Shown: piece after piece, positions 31,798-40,430 of the stretch
How positions within the stretch are numbered: position 1 is the first letter of the stretch
Layout of the letters: the number at the start of each line of letters is the position of its first letter
DNA from: Bacteroidales bacterium UBA3808
GTDB taxonomy: Bacteria; Bacteroidota; Bacteroidia; Bacteroidales; Paludibacteraceae
NCBI GenBank assembly: GCA_002369075.1
Contig: DFEG01000007.1
Span: forward strand, 1-64,000
Direction of reading: 5' to 3'
DNA: 64,000 nt
Translations under genes and position numbers: made by a program
The notes under the pieces: model-generated
What the model was told of the DNA's origin: nothing
Database searches by the model: none
What the model saw: only the letters and a program-made list of their open reading frames with translations

Positions 31798-33804
31798 ATG
31801 GCAAGTTTACAAAAAATTAGAAATCATGGCGCATTGTTGATCACGATTGTGGGTCTCGCCATGTTGGCATTTATCCTCGGAGACTTTTTGAACTCCGGTA
31901 GCAGTTTCTTCAACCGTAGTCGCGAGAACGTGGGCGTCGTAGAGGGTCAGAAGATTCACTACACGGAGTACGAGGCGGCAAAAGACCAATTGACGGAAGT
32001 GTACAAGATTGAGTCCGGTCGTACGGATTTCGACGAAGACATGCACGCCCAGATCCGCAACCAGGTGTGGAACATGTTTGTAATGGACTACACGCTCCGC
32101 GCTCAGGCAAAGGAGATAGGTATGGATGTAACGGCAGACGAGCTGACGGAGTTGTGCGTAGGTGAGAATGTTCACCAGATTCTGCGCAGCCGCCGTGCGT
32201 TCATGGACGAAAACGGACAGTACAGCCGCGAGACCGTCAAGAACCTGATCAATGCAATCAACGAGGGAAGCGACGATGCGGAGCAGAACGCCAATCTGCA
32301 GCAGGCCAAGGCCTATTGGCTGTACTGGGAGAAAGCCGTTCGTATCAGCTACATGCAGGAGAAATACACGAGTCTGCTGCAGCATCTGCTGAAAGCCAAC
32401 TCACTGGATGCCGAGTACGCATTCAACGGCCGTCAGAACGGTTTTAGCGCCGAGTACGCCGTCAAACCGTACTACAGCGTGGCAGACAGTCTGGTAAAAG
32501 TGAGCGAGGGTGATATCAAGAAACTGTACAACCAGCATAAGGAGCAGTACAAACAGACTCCGAACCGCGCAATCAAGTATGTGGCATTCGATATCGTACC
32601 GAGCGAGGATGATTTCAAGGCGGCTCAGGAGCTGATGACGCGTCTGCAGGAGGAGTTCAAGACCGCAGAGGACGTAAGCGTCGTAGTGAACACCAATTCG
32701 GATATCATGTATGACGGCCGCGACTACTCGGAGGCTACAGTACCGGCACAGTTCAAGGAGTTTGCGTTCGGCAAGGGTGCCAAGGCGGGTGACTGCACGG
32801 AAATCCTCTTTGAGAACAACACGTATGCGATGGCCCGTATCATGCAGGCCGGTTATTCGCTACCGGATTCCGTAGAACTGAAGGCGGTTGCCACTGCAGA
32901 GGGTCAGGAGGATCAGGAGTTAGGCTGGTTCAAGGCGGAAGATCTGCCGAAGAACATTGCCGAGAAAGCTCTGGCAGGCAAGCGCGGCGAGAAATTCACC
33001 GTTGCACAAGGCATGGGCGAGCAGACTTTCGAGATCATGGAGATCGGCAAACCGACGCCGAAAGTGAAACTGGCTATTCTGGCACGCGAGGTTACTCCGT
33101 CGAGCAAGACTTATTCCGTGATTTACAATAACGCAAAGCAGTTCATCGTCAACAATAACAACGCCGAGGCATTGGAGAAAGCGGCACAGGAGGCAGGAAT
33201 GGCTGTTATCCCGCAGTACAACCTGACTGAGACGACCGACAAAGTGGGTCAGTTGAAGAGCAGCCGTCCTATCGTCCGTTGGGCGTTCGAGGCGAAAGAA
33301 GGCGCAGTGAGTGACGTGTTCGAGTGCGGTCAGCAGTTCATCGTAGCCGCCCTGACAGAGGTTAACGACGGTGAGTACCGTACGTTGGAGGCAGTGCGTG
33401 CCGAGTTGACCTACGAGGCTACCAACAACGCCAAAGCTGCCTATATCAAAAAAGAGCTTGCCGGTGCCGAGAGTCTTGAGGCAGCTGCGAAGATTATGGG
33501 TCAGCCGATACAGAGCGTAGAGCGCATCAGTCTGGCAGACAGCCGTTTGGGTAATGCAGGCATGGAGCCGGCAGTGATCGGAGCAGCCGTTGCACAAGGA
33601 GCAAACGCCCTGAGCGCACCTATCCAAGGAAAAACGGGTGTGTTCGTGGTCAAGACCGGTGCAGCCAATAATCTGGACGGCGTGTTCAATGCCGATTCCG
33701 AGAAAGCCCAGCTGGCAAGCCGCTATGCATACCTGCCGTATCAGGCCATGCAGTTGATCGAAGACCAAGCGGACATCAAAGACAACCGCGCCAACTTCCA
33801 ATAA
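31798..33804 (+). CDS. PpiD/SurA-like periplasmic chaperone
   Basis: 668 aa. It has the Bacteroidetes PpiD layout: N-terminal anchor helix (MASLQKIRNHGALLITIVGL to LGDFLNSG), then a SurA_N-like helical domain (VGVVEGQKIHYTEYEAAKDQ, about 40-200). A weak parvulin-like segment (ELGWFKAEDLPKNIAEKALA, about 375-395) and a C-terminal helical chaperone part follow. It is anchored in the inner membrane facing the periplasm, assisting folding of exported proteins. The parvulin segment is degenerate, so isomerase activity is doubtful. Confidence 0.85.
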   Translation: MASLQKIRNHGALLITIVGLAMLAFILGDFLNSGSSFFNRSRENVGVVEGQKIHYTEYEAAKDQLTEVYKIESGRTDFDEDMHAQIRNQVWNMFVMDYTLRAQAKEIGMDVTADELTELCVGENVHQILRSRRAFMDENGQYSRETVKNLINAINEGSDDAEQNANLQQAKAYWLYWEKAVRISYMQEKYTSLLQHLLKANSLDAEYAFNGRQNGFSAEYAVKPYYSVADSLVKVSEGDIKKLYNQHKEQYKQTPNRAIKYVAFDIVPSEDDFKAAQELMTRLQEEFKTAEDVSVVVNTNSDIMYDGRDYSEATVPAQFKEFAFGKGAKAGDCTEILFENNTYAMARIMQAGYSLPDSVELKAVATAEGQEDQELGWFKAEDLPKNIAEKALAGKRGEKFTVAQGMGEQTFEIMEIGKPTPKVKLAILAREVTPSSKTYSVIYNNAKQFIVNNNNAEALEKAAQEAGMAVIPQYNLTETTDKVGQLKSSRPIVRWAFEAKEGAVSDVFECGQQFIVAALTEVNDGEYRTLEAVRAELTYEATNNAKAAYIKKELAGAESLEAAAKIMGQPIQSVERISLADSRLGNAGMEPAVIGAAVAQGANALSAPIQGKTGVFVVKTGAANNLDGVFNADSEKAQLASRYAYLPYQAMQLIEDQADIKDNRANFQ

Positions 33805-33844
33805 CTCCGCGCGCGCGATATTAATAATATAAGGAATAGCAGTA

Positions 33845-35086
33845 TTGAAAGGTGAAAAGAGTATATCACCGTGGTTATGGGTACCCTCGCTTTATTTAGC
33901 CGAGGGTATCCCGTACTTTTTAGTGACGAGTATCAGTGTCACGCTCTTTGCCCAACTGGGTGTGCCCAATAGCGAGATGGCGCTGTTCACTTCGCTGATT
34001 GCTTTCCCGTGGGTGTTCAAACCGCTGTGGAGTCCGTTCGTAGATGTGCTCCGCACGAAACGGTGGTGGGTGTTGGTCATGCAGGCACTGATGGCAGTAG
34101 CCGCAGGGTTGCTGGCATGGTTGGCACCGCAGGGACATTTCACGACGGCGCTGATCCTGTTCACCATCACCGCTTTCTGTTCCGCCACGCACGACATCGC
34201 TGCTGACGGCTATTACATGCTGGCTCTGAGCGAGCGTGACCAAGCAGCGTACGTGGGACTACGGTCCACCTTCTACAGGATAGCCAATATCTTCTGCCAG
34301 TCGGTGCTGCTGATGCTGGTAGGGTGGCTGCAGAAGAGAACGGATGTACCGACCTCCTGGACTTATGCTTTATTGCTATGCAGTGGCATTCTGGCAGTTA
34401 TCGCAATTTGGCATGTATGGCAGATGCCAAGCGTGGAGGCGAAAGGTGAAAGGCAGAAGGCGAAAGGTATTCTGCGCGAGGTGGGCATGGTATGGGCGGA
34501 GTTTTTCCGCAAACCGGGTATCGTGTTAGCGCTGTGTTTCATGCTGATTTACCGGTTGCCTGAGGCTCTGCTGCTCAAGTTGTGCAACCCGTTCTTTTTG
34601 GCGGCGCGCGAGCAAGGCGGCTTGGGCATCACCGTAGATACCATCGGCGAGATCACGGGAATAGGTGTCATTCTGATGCTTCTGGGCGGTATAGGCGGCG
34701 GCATATGGGCGAGCCGGACGGGACTGAAGAAAGCGATTATCCCGATGGCGCTGTGCCTTACTCTGCCGTGTATCGTCTATGTCTATTTCGCGCAATTTCA
34801 GCCTGATACATTCTGGATTCTGGCGCTCTGCGTAGGGCTGGAACAGATGGGTTACGGGTTAGGATACACAGCGTGTATGCTGTACATGATCCATGTGGCG
34901 GACGGTGCGCATAAGACGGCGCATTTCTCGATCTGCACGGCGTTCATGTTCCTTGGGTTAATGTTACCCGGCATGGCAGCCGGTTATATTCAGGAAGCCG
35001 TGGGATATTTGGGGTTCTTCTGGATTGTAATGGTGTGCTGCGTGCCGTCGATAATTGTTACTTATTTGGTGTATAGAAAATTATGA
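33845..35086 (+). CDS. AmpG-like MFS permease
   Basis: 413 aa, about 12 membrane helices. The N-terminus PWLWVPSLYLAEGIPYFLVT followed by FPWVFKPLWSPFVD and TATHDIAADGY-like ATHDIAADGYYM matches AmpG-type muropeptide (GlcNAc-anhydroMurNAc) permeases. The start is TTG at 33845; no ATG or GTG occurs before the first helix. The loop after helix 6 carries a repeat insert, EAKGERQKAKG, from GCGAAAGGTGAAAGGCAGAA-type DNA. It overlaps pssA by 4 bp. A role in cell-wall recycling is likely but not proven. Confidence 0.82.
   Translation: MKGEKSISPWLWVPSLYLAEGIPYFLVTSISVTLFAQLGVPNSEMALFTSLIAFPWVFKPLWSPFVDVLRTKRWWVLVMQALMAVAAGLLAWLAPQGHFTTALILFTITAFCSATHDIAADGYYMLALSERDQAAYVGLRSTFYRIANIFCQSVLLMLVGWLQKRTDVPTSWTYALLLCSGILAVIAIWHVWQMPSVEAKGERQKAKGILREVGMVWAEFFRKPGIVLALCFMLIYRLPEALLLKLCNPFFLAAREQGGLGITVDTIGEITGIGVILMLLGGIGGGIWASRTGLKKAIIPMALCLTLPCIVYVYFAQFQPDTFWILALCVGLEQMGYGLGYTACMLYMIHVADGAHKTAHFSICTAFMFLGLMLPGMAAGYIQEAVGYLGFFWIVMVCCVPSIIVTYLVYRKL
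34436..34468 (+). repeat. GGCGAAAGGTGAAAGGC repeat inside the AmpG-like gene
   Basis: GAGGCGAAAGGTGAAAGGCA then GAAGGCGAAAGGT, read as EAKGERQKAKG in the central cytoplasmic loop. Confidence 0.75.
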
Positions 35087-35799
35087 GAAAACGAATCATA
35101 CCCGATGCCATAACTTGCTGCAACCTGCTTTGCGGCAGTATAGCCGTGTTCTTGGCTACTCAGGGTGCTTTTATCTGGGCGTTTGTGTTCATATTGGGCG
35201 GCGCATTCTTCGATTTCTTCGACGGATTGAGTGCCCGTCTGCTGAAAGCTCCGAGTCCCATCGGAATACAGTTAGACTCGCTGGCAGATGATATAACTTT
35301 CGGTCTGGCACCGGCGATGATGCTGTTCTGCTACCTGCGTCCGGTGTTAGGCTGGTGGGCGGGGATTGCGTTGCTGATGGCGGCATTCTCGGCACTGCGG
35401 TTAGCCAAGTTCAATGTCGATGAGCGCCAGCACGAGTCGTTCATCGGTCTGGCTACTCCTGCCAATGCTATTTTCTGGGGTGGCATATGCTCCCTGCCGA
35501 TTTCGGTTATTGCGCATGACTGGATGGGCTGGTGCCTGATCGGTCTGTCGCTGATCAGTTGCTATCTGCTGAACGCCGAAATACCGTTTTTCAGTTTCAA
35601 GAGCTGGAAAAAAGAGCGGACGGTGATTATCTGTTTTCTTCTCGGCTGCCTGCTGCTCATCGGGTTCAGTGCCGGCAAAGCGGTGGCAACCCACCATTTG
35701 GAGTTCGCATTGTTCGGCGGAACGGGTTGCGTGCTGTGGTACGTGACGCTGAATATTCTGCTGTATTTTGCCCCTAAAAAGAAGGAATGCACAGCATAA
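35083..35799 (+). CDS. pssA: CDP-diacylglycerol-serine O-phosphatidyltransferase
   Basis: Makes phosphatidylserine, precursor of phosphatidylethanolamine, in the inner membrane. 238 aa. The CDP-alcohol phosphotransferase motif DG(2)AR(8)G(3)D(3)D is intact: DGLSAR, then G, D and D in PIGIQLDSLADD. Six or so membrane helices with ICNLLCG-like TCCNLLCGSIAVF at the start. It overlaps the permease by ATGA, so the two are translationally coupled. Confidence 0.94.
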   Translation: MRKRIIPDAITCCNLLCGSIAVFLATQGAFIWAFVFILGGAFFDFFDGLSARLLKAPSPIGIQLDSLADDITFGLAPAMMLFCYLRPVLGWWAGIALLMAAFSALRLAKFNVDERQHESFIGLATPANAIFWGGICSLPISVIAHDWMGWCLIGLSLISCYLLNAEIPFFSFKSWKKERTVIICFLLGCLLLIGFSAGKAVATHHLEFALFGGTGCVLWYVTLNILLYFAPKKKECTA

Positions 35800-35834
35800 A
35801 ACTCCGATATAATACCGATAAAGTGTAGAAAACC

Positions 35835-37655
35835 ATGAAAAAGACATTTATTCTATTCGCCGTTCTGTGTGTGACCGCCTTTGCCATGGCGGAAAAATAC
35901 ACCATTGTGTTTAACAGCAGTACTTCGGACGCTACGAACACTCCGCAGGAGTTGACCAATTTTGTACTGAGCGCGACCAATAACTGCGTGGACCGGTTGA
36001 TTCATTCCGAGAAGGTGAACCGCGCAAAGGAAGGATTCGGTGTCAAAGGCGGTACCGGTTCCGCGAAAGGCGTATTGAATTTAGGTCTGGACGACACGTA
36101 TTATATTACCTCGATGACCGTTTATGCCGCCACTTATCCGCATAAAAGCGACACGGCGGCGTCCAAGGGTTTTGTCGTATATGACCAAATGATTGTATGG
36201 GAAGCCGGTCACCGCACGGAGATCCGTCCGTACACGATTGCCGTCAACGCCGATGTCGATTCCATTTATATCTCCTCCGGCGTAGCGTCCAATAACCGCT
36301 GGTACGTTCAGAAGATTGAGTTTGAGGCGGAGAACCCGCATCCCCAATGGGGTATCGTAGAGATGCAGTACTCCAAAATGGATTTCGGCAGTGTACACTG
36401 GGTCAGCGCAGACGAACCCATGGAAGACGTGCTGAATTTCAATCTCAGCGGCAAGAATATTGTCGGGAATATTTCGCTGTCGCTGCAAAGCGGCAGGAAC
36501 TTCACGCTGACAGATACTATTCTGCCAGCAGAAGGCGGCGAGGCGGGTATCTTCTACAGCCTGACCATGAACGCGGTGACCAAAGCTTTTCCGATAGAAG
36601 ATGTCCTGACCGCCAAAGGCACCGGCTCTGACGGCATTGAGCGCACCCGCGAACTGCCGATCATGCTGACCGTAGTACCTCCCAGTTCCGGTGCCAGTGC
36701 GTTTGTGTTAGACACGGCGGGAATGGTCTTTGGGCCGATGCCGGGCAATTACTACCAATATGCGCAAGGAACGGCTGACTCCACGCTCAAGAACCATATA
36801 GGCAGTATTATCTGCCGCGGTCAGCGGTACCGCTACGGTAGCGGCAGCAAGAAAACATGGGACGCTTTCTTCTACACCGACCGCGACACGAATACGAACC
36901 AAGTATTAGATATGTACTCGAATGAGGTACGCTACTTCAACCCCGAAAAGCCAACAGCAAGTGTGGCGGGGTTTGACATCGAGCACATGCTGCCCAAGAG
37001 CTGGTGGGGTGGCGACGTCAATCCGGCGTATTGCGATCTGTACCATTTGGTGCCGGGTGATTATTCCGCCAACCGCAGCAAATCGAATCACGCTCCGGGT
37101 ATTCCGTCGGACAGTACGTTCAACAACGGTTCTTTCGTTACTGGCAGCGGTGCGGCGTACGGTTTGACGCGTGTTTTCTGCCCGGCAGACGAGTACAAGG
37201 GCGATTTTGCACGTGCCTATTTCTATATTGCCGCTTGTTACGGTGATTCGCTTGAATGGGTCAGTACGGGCGAGCCGGGCGTGGCGATGACGAACGAAGG
37301 GTGGCAGGAGTTCCGTCCGTGGCTGCGTGATCTGCTGCTGCAATGGCACCGAATGGACCCGGTGAGCGAGAAAGAGAAAGCACGCGCTACTGAGGTCAAC
37401 AAGATTCAAGGCAACCGCAATCCGTTTATCGATTATCCTGAGTTGGCAGAATATATCTGGGGCAACAAGCAGGGACTGAATGTGGACTTTACAACTCTCA
37501 CGCAGAGTTACGGCGATGCCTACAACGAGCATACGACCGCTCTGCCTGCGACCAGTGATGAGGTTCCTGCCGCGCGGAAAGAAATCCGCGAAGGAAGGCT
37601 GATCATACTACGAAATGCGTCAGTTTACAGTACTTTAGGTCAGATAATACGGTGA
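35835..37655 (+). CDS. Secreted endonuclease I family nuclease
   Basis: 606 aa. Signal peptide MKKTFILFAVLCVTAFAMA. N-terminal half has two beta-sandwich modules (to about 285); from about 290 it is an endonuclease I domain: TWDAFFYTDRDTN, the metal/catalytic segment GFDIEHMLPKSWWGG (His of the His-Me finger), CDLYHLVPGDYSANRSKSNH and IQGNRNPFIDYPELAEYIWG. It would degrade extracellular DNA or RNA. The C-terminal tail ARKEIREGRLIILRNASVYS is the short secretion-type tail shared with 18473-20380 and 42688-45543. A 35-base spacer with CTCCGATATAATACCGATA repeats links it to pssA. Confidence 0.88.
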   Translation: MKKTFILFAVLCVTAFAMAEKYTIVFNSSTSDATNTPQELTNFVLSATNNCVDRLIHSEKVNRAKEGFGVKGGTGSAKGVLNLGLDDTYYITSMTVYAATYPHKSDTAASKGFVVYDQMIVWEAGHRTEIRPYTIAVNADVDSIYISSGVASNNRWYVQKIEFEAENPHPQWGIVEMQYSKMDFGSVHWVSADEPMEDVLNFNLSGKNIVGNISLSLQSGRNFTLTDTILPAEGGEAGIFYSLTMNAVTKAFPIEDVLTAKGTGSDGIERTRELPIMLTVVPPSSGASAFVLDTAGMVFGPMPGNYYQYAQGTADSTLKNHIGSIICRGQRYRYGSGSKKTWDAFFYTDRDTNTNQVLDMYSNEVRYFNPEKPTASVAGFDIEHMLPKSWWGGDVNPAYCDLYHLVPGDYSANRSKSNHAPGIPSDSTFNNGSFVTGSGAAYGLTRVFCPADEYKGDFARAYFYIAACYGDSLEWVSTGEPGVAMTNEGWQEFRPWLRDLLLQWHRMDPVSEKEKARATEVNKIQGNRNPFIDYPELAEYIWGNKQGLNVDFTTLTQSYGDAYNEHTTALPATSDEVPAARKEIREGRLIILRNASVYSTLGQIIR

Positions 37656-37687
37656 GTGTGTCAATTTTTACACATTTTTCGTGAATA

Positions 37688-37724
37688 ACTGCACGCGCGC
37701 GTAAATAAAAAGCAGTAACTTTGC
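37688..37724 (+). promoter_or_regulatory. Promoter of the IgGFc/OmpA gene cluster
   Basis: TAACTTTG at 37716-37723, with ACTGCACGCGCGCGT at the -33 position (CTG in place of TTG). The leader is about 35 nt. Confidence 0.65.
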
Positions 37725-37763
37725 ACCCGAATAAAAACGCCTTTATTTAACACATCCAATAAT

Positions 37764-40409
37764 ATGAAAAATCAACTTTTCAATGTGCTACTCTGCGGCC
37801 TGCTGATGGTACCTTTCGTGGGGACCAAGGCGCAAAGTACGGTACAAGACGGTCAATCGACCGAAGGCAAGGATTTCTGGGTAACCTTCATGCAAGCGGA
37901 CCAGGATCCAAACAATGATCTGACTTTGTCGCTGTCAATTTCCTCCCGCGAGGATTGCCAGGTGACGATCAGCAACCCTTACACCGGCTATTCGGAGAAT
38001 GTAAACGTGGCAGCCAACCAAATGCAGCTGGTGGAACTTTATACCGGCAACGTGCTGGTCAGCAACGCCCGTTCCGCCATGGCAACCAGCGGTAAAGTAT
38101 GTTATGCAGTGAACTCGGAAGCGGTAGATACTTGTGCGTTGCACGTCACTGCGACAGCCAACATCTCGCTTTTCGCGACGAACTATAAGAAAGCTACTTT
38201 CGATGCGACGAACGTTCTTCCTACCGCATCGTTACTGGACGAATACGTTATTCAGACCTATACTCCGTCTGATCACGGAGGCGTGAGTTCGACCCAGGGA
38301 AGCCATTTTGCAATCATAGCAGCCGAAGACAACACGATAGTGGATTATGTACCGACGGTAAACACGACTTCCATTGAGTCCGCCAAGAGCGCATATGCCT
38401 TCTCCCAAGGAGTAGGGATGAGCGAGGAAGAGATTGCTCTCGCGAACTGGAATGTGGGTGACACCCTCCATTCGCCGGTGCTGATGAAGGGTCAGGTTTA
38501 TTATGTATGGACGGGCAAAAAAGACAAAGAGCCCGGCGACTTGTCCGGTACGTATGTGAAAGCCCGTGACGGCAAGAAGATTGCCGTGTTCCAGGGTTGC
38601 CCCCACACCAATATCCCATACCAAGTAAAGCAGCGCGACCATATTTTCTCACAGGCAATGCCAACCCAATACTGGGGGAATACGTTTGTGCTGACCGCTT
38701 CCGCCAGCCGTCCTGTAGATATCATCCGTATTCTGGCGCTGAACGACGGCACGGTAGTCCGTATAAACGGAGACTCCGTATATACCTTTGATTTCGCCAC
38801 CAATCCCAAGCATTACTGGGAGTTTGAAATAGGAACCAACGGTACATATGCCAAGGAAGGAAGTTGCCTGGTGACGACCTCCTGCCCTTGCGCCGCACAC
38901 CTTTTTATGGTGTCACAGCAGTATCATGGCGACAAGAACTCGAATGGTGATCCTGCCATGTTGTGGGTCAACCCGATCGAGCAGCAGATTGACCAAGTGA
39001 CTTTCGCCACATATGCCAGCAAGAACGGTACTACTTTGCACTTCGTAAACGTGGTTACTGATAAACCGGAGTTGATGACGCTGGACGGCAATGATATTTC
39101 GTCCAGTTTCAACGCTGTAGATGGTTCAAGCACCTATAAATACGCACAGATTTCGCTGGGCAGTACGGCTACCTCACACACGCTGAAGAGCAACGGTAGT
39201 AACTTTATCGCCCACGTATATGGATTTACGGAGAATGAGTCGTACGGTTATTCCGCCGGTGGTGCGACCAAACCGCTGACCCAGTATATTACGATTAATG
39301 GCCAGGTATTCTCTCCCGATACAAAGAACACCCTTTGCGGCGAGGACACCATCAAGTTTGCGTGCCATCCGGATTATGAGTACAACAAGATCGAGTGGTA
39401 CTTCGGCGACGGTCAGAAGGATCTGACCAATAAGGACTCCGTACCTCACTTCTATGAGAAAGCCGGCAACTATCAGGCATATGTGCTGATCTACCGCGAG
39501 AGCAGCAACCTGTGCGCCGGTCAGAACGCAGTGGACAGTATTCCTATTACCGTAACAATCGGCCGCTACCAGTTCTCGATTGACGACATCGAGATTCCTT
39601 GTCCCGAGGACGGAAAAGCCTATATCGGAAAAGTATTCTACAGCAATGAAGGTCAGGTAGATCTTCACGGTAACAATGTAACGATCGAGTTTGACGCCGC
39701 AGCCAAAGCCGCCGGTTTCAAAGACTCCGAGTTGCAGATCACCGATTCTTATTTCCAGATCACCATTCCTTCCGCCGCCAAACCGGAGACGCTGTACGGA
39801 ATCCACCTGGAGATCAAATCCGACTGCGGCGGTGCGGACACGACGATGAACTTCATGATCAATTTCGACAAAGATGTGATTACTCAGCGTTATAACAACG
39901 TGCTCGGTCTGCTGACTACGCCGTTTGCAGGCAAAGAGCTGAGCGACTTCCAATGGTACCGCACTTCGGACAGCACCGCAGTAGAGGGCCAGATATCCTC
40001 CAACCTCAATTTCTACGACGTGCCGGGTGACAAGAACAACGCCTACTACGTATGCTTCACGATCAACAAAGGCCGGACCGATGAGGTGCGTACCTGCGCA
40101 TGCGCAAAAGCTTTTGGCGACAACACGGCTGCCCATGAGTTTGAAAGCGATCCGGACAAGGTGATTATCTCTGCCACTTACGACATAAAAGGAGGCAAGA
40201 CCTTTGTCAACGCCAACTGGGGCGGCAAGACGGATATTGAGTGCTATGCACAGTGGATTGACGCCAACGGACGCATCTACAAAAACCTGAAATTCAACAT
40301 TCCGGACGGCGGTTGCGCAATCGAGACGCCGAGCGAGAACGGCCTGTACCTGCTCCGTGTAGTGACAGCCGGCAAGACGCGCAGTTTCAAATTTATTATT
40401 AACAAGTAA
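37764..40409 (+). CDS. Large secreted IgGFc-binding-like protein with PKD domain
   Basis: 881 aa. Signal peptide to ...VGTKAQS. Residues about 28-480 form an IgGFc-binding-protein-N-like region (EGKDFWVTFMQAD, AEDNTIVDYVPT, KGQVYYVWTGK, TYVKARDGKKIAVFQGCPHT, MPTQYWGNTFVLT). Then come a linker and a PKD-like domain (YEYNKIEWYFGDGQKD, about 535-600), further beta modules, and a T9SS type-A-like C-terminus, ENGLYLLRVVTAGKTRSFKF. It is a close paralogue of the gene at 42688 in its N-terminal part. Likely a surface adhesin or matrix protein; binding to immunoglobulin is not implied. Confidence 0.8.
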   Translation: MKNQLFNVLLCGLLMVPFVGTKAQSTVQDGQSTEGKDFWVTFMQADQDPNNDLTLSLSISSREDCQVTISNPYTGYSENVNVAANQMQLVELYTGNVLVSNARSAMATSGKVCYAVNSEAVDTCALHVTATANISLFATNYKKATFDATNVLPTASLLDEYVIQTYTPSDHGGVSSTQGSHFAIIAAEDNTIVDYVPTVNTTSIESAKSAYAFSQGVGMSEEEIALANWNVGDTLHSPVLMKGQVYYVWTGKKDKEPGDLSGTYVKARDGKKIAVFQGCPHTNIPYQVKQRDHIFSQAMPTQYWGNTFVLTASASRPVDIIRILALNDGTVVRINGDSVYTFDFATNPKHYWEFEIGTNGTYAKEGSCLVTTSCPCAAHLFMVSQQYHGDKNSNGDPAMLWVNPIEQQIDQVTFATYASKNGTTLHFVNVVTDKPELMTLDGNDISSSFNAVDGSSTYKYAQISLGSTATSHTLKSNGSNFIAHVYGFTENESYGYSAGGATKPLTQYITINGQVFSPDTKNTLCGEDTIKFACHPDYEYNKIEWYFGDGQKDLTNKDSVPHFYEKAGNYQAYVLIYRESSNLCAGQNAVDSIPITVTIGRYQFSIDDIEIPCPEDGKAYIGKVFYSNEGQVDLHGNNVTIEFDAAAKAAGFKDSELQITDSYFQITIPSAAKPETLYGIHLEIKSDCGGADTTMNFMINFDKDVITQRYNNVLGLLTTPFAGKELSDFQWYRTSDSTAVEGQISSNLNFYDVPGDKNNAYYVCFTINKGRTDEVRTCACAKAFGDNTAAHEFESDPDKVIISATYDIKGGKTFVNANWGGKTDIECYAQWIDANGRIYKNLKFNIPDGGCAIETPSENGLYLLRVVTAGKTRSFKFIINK

Positions 40410-40430
40410 ATCTAATAGGAGAACACGGAT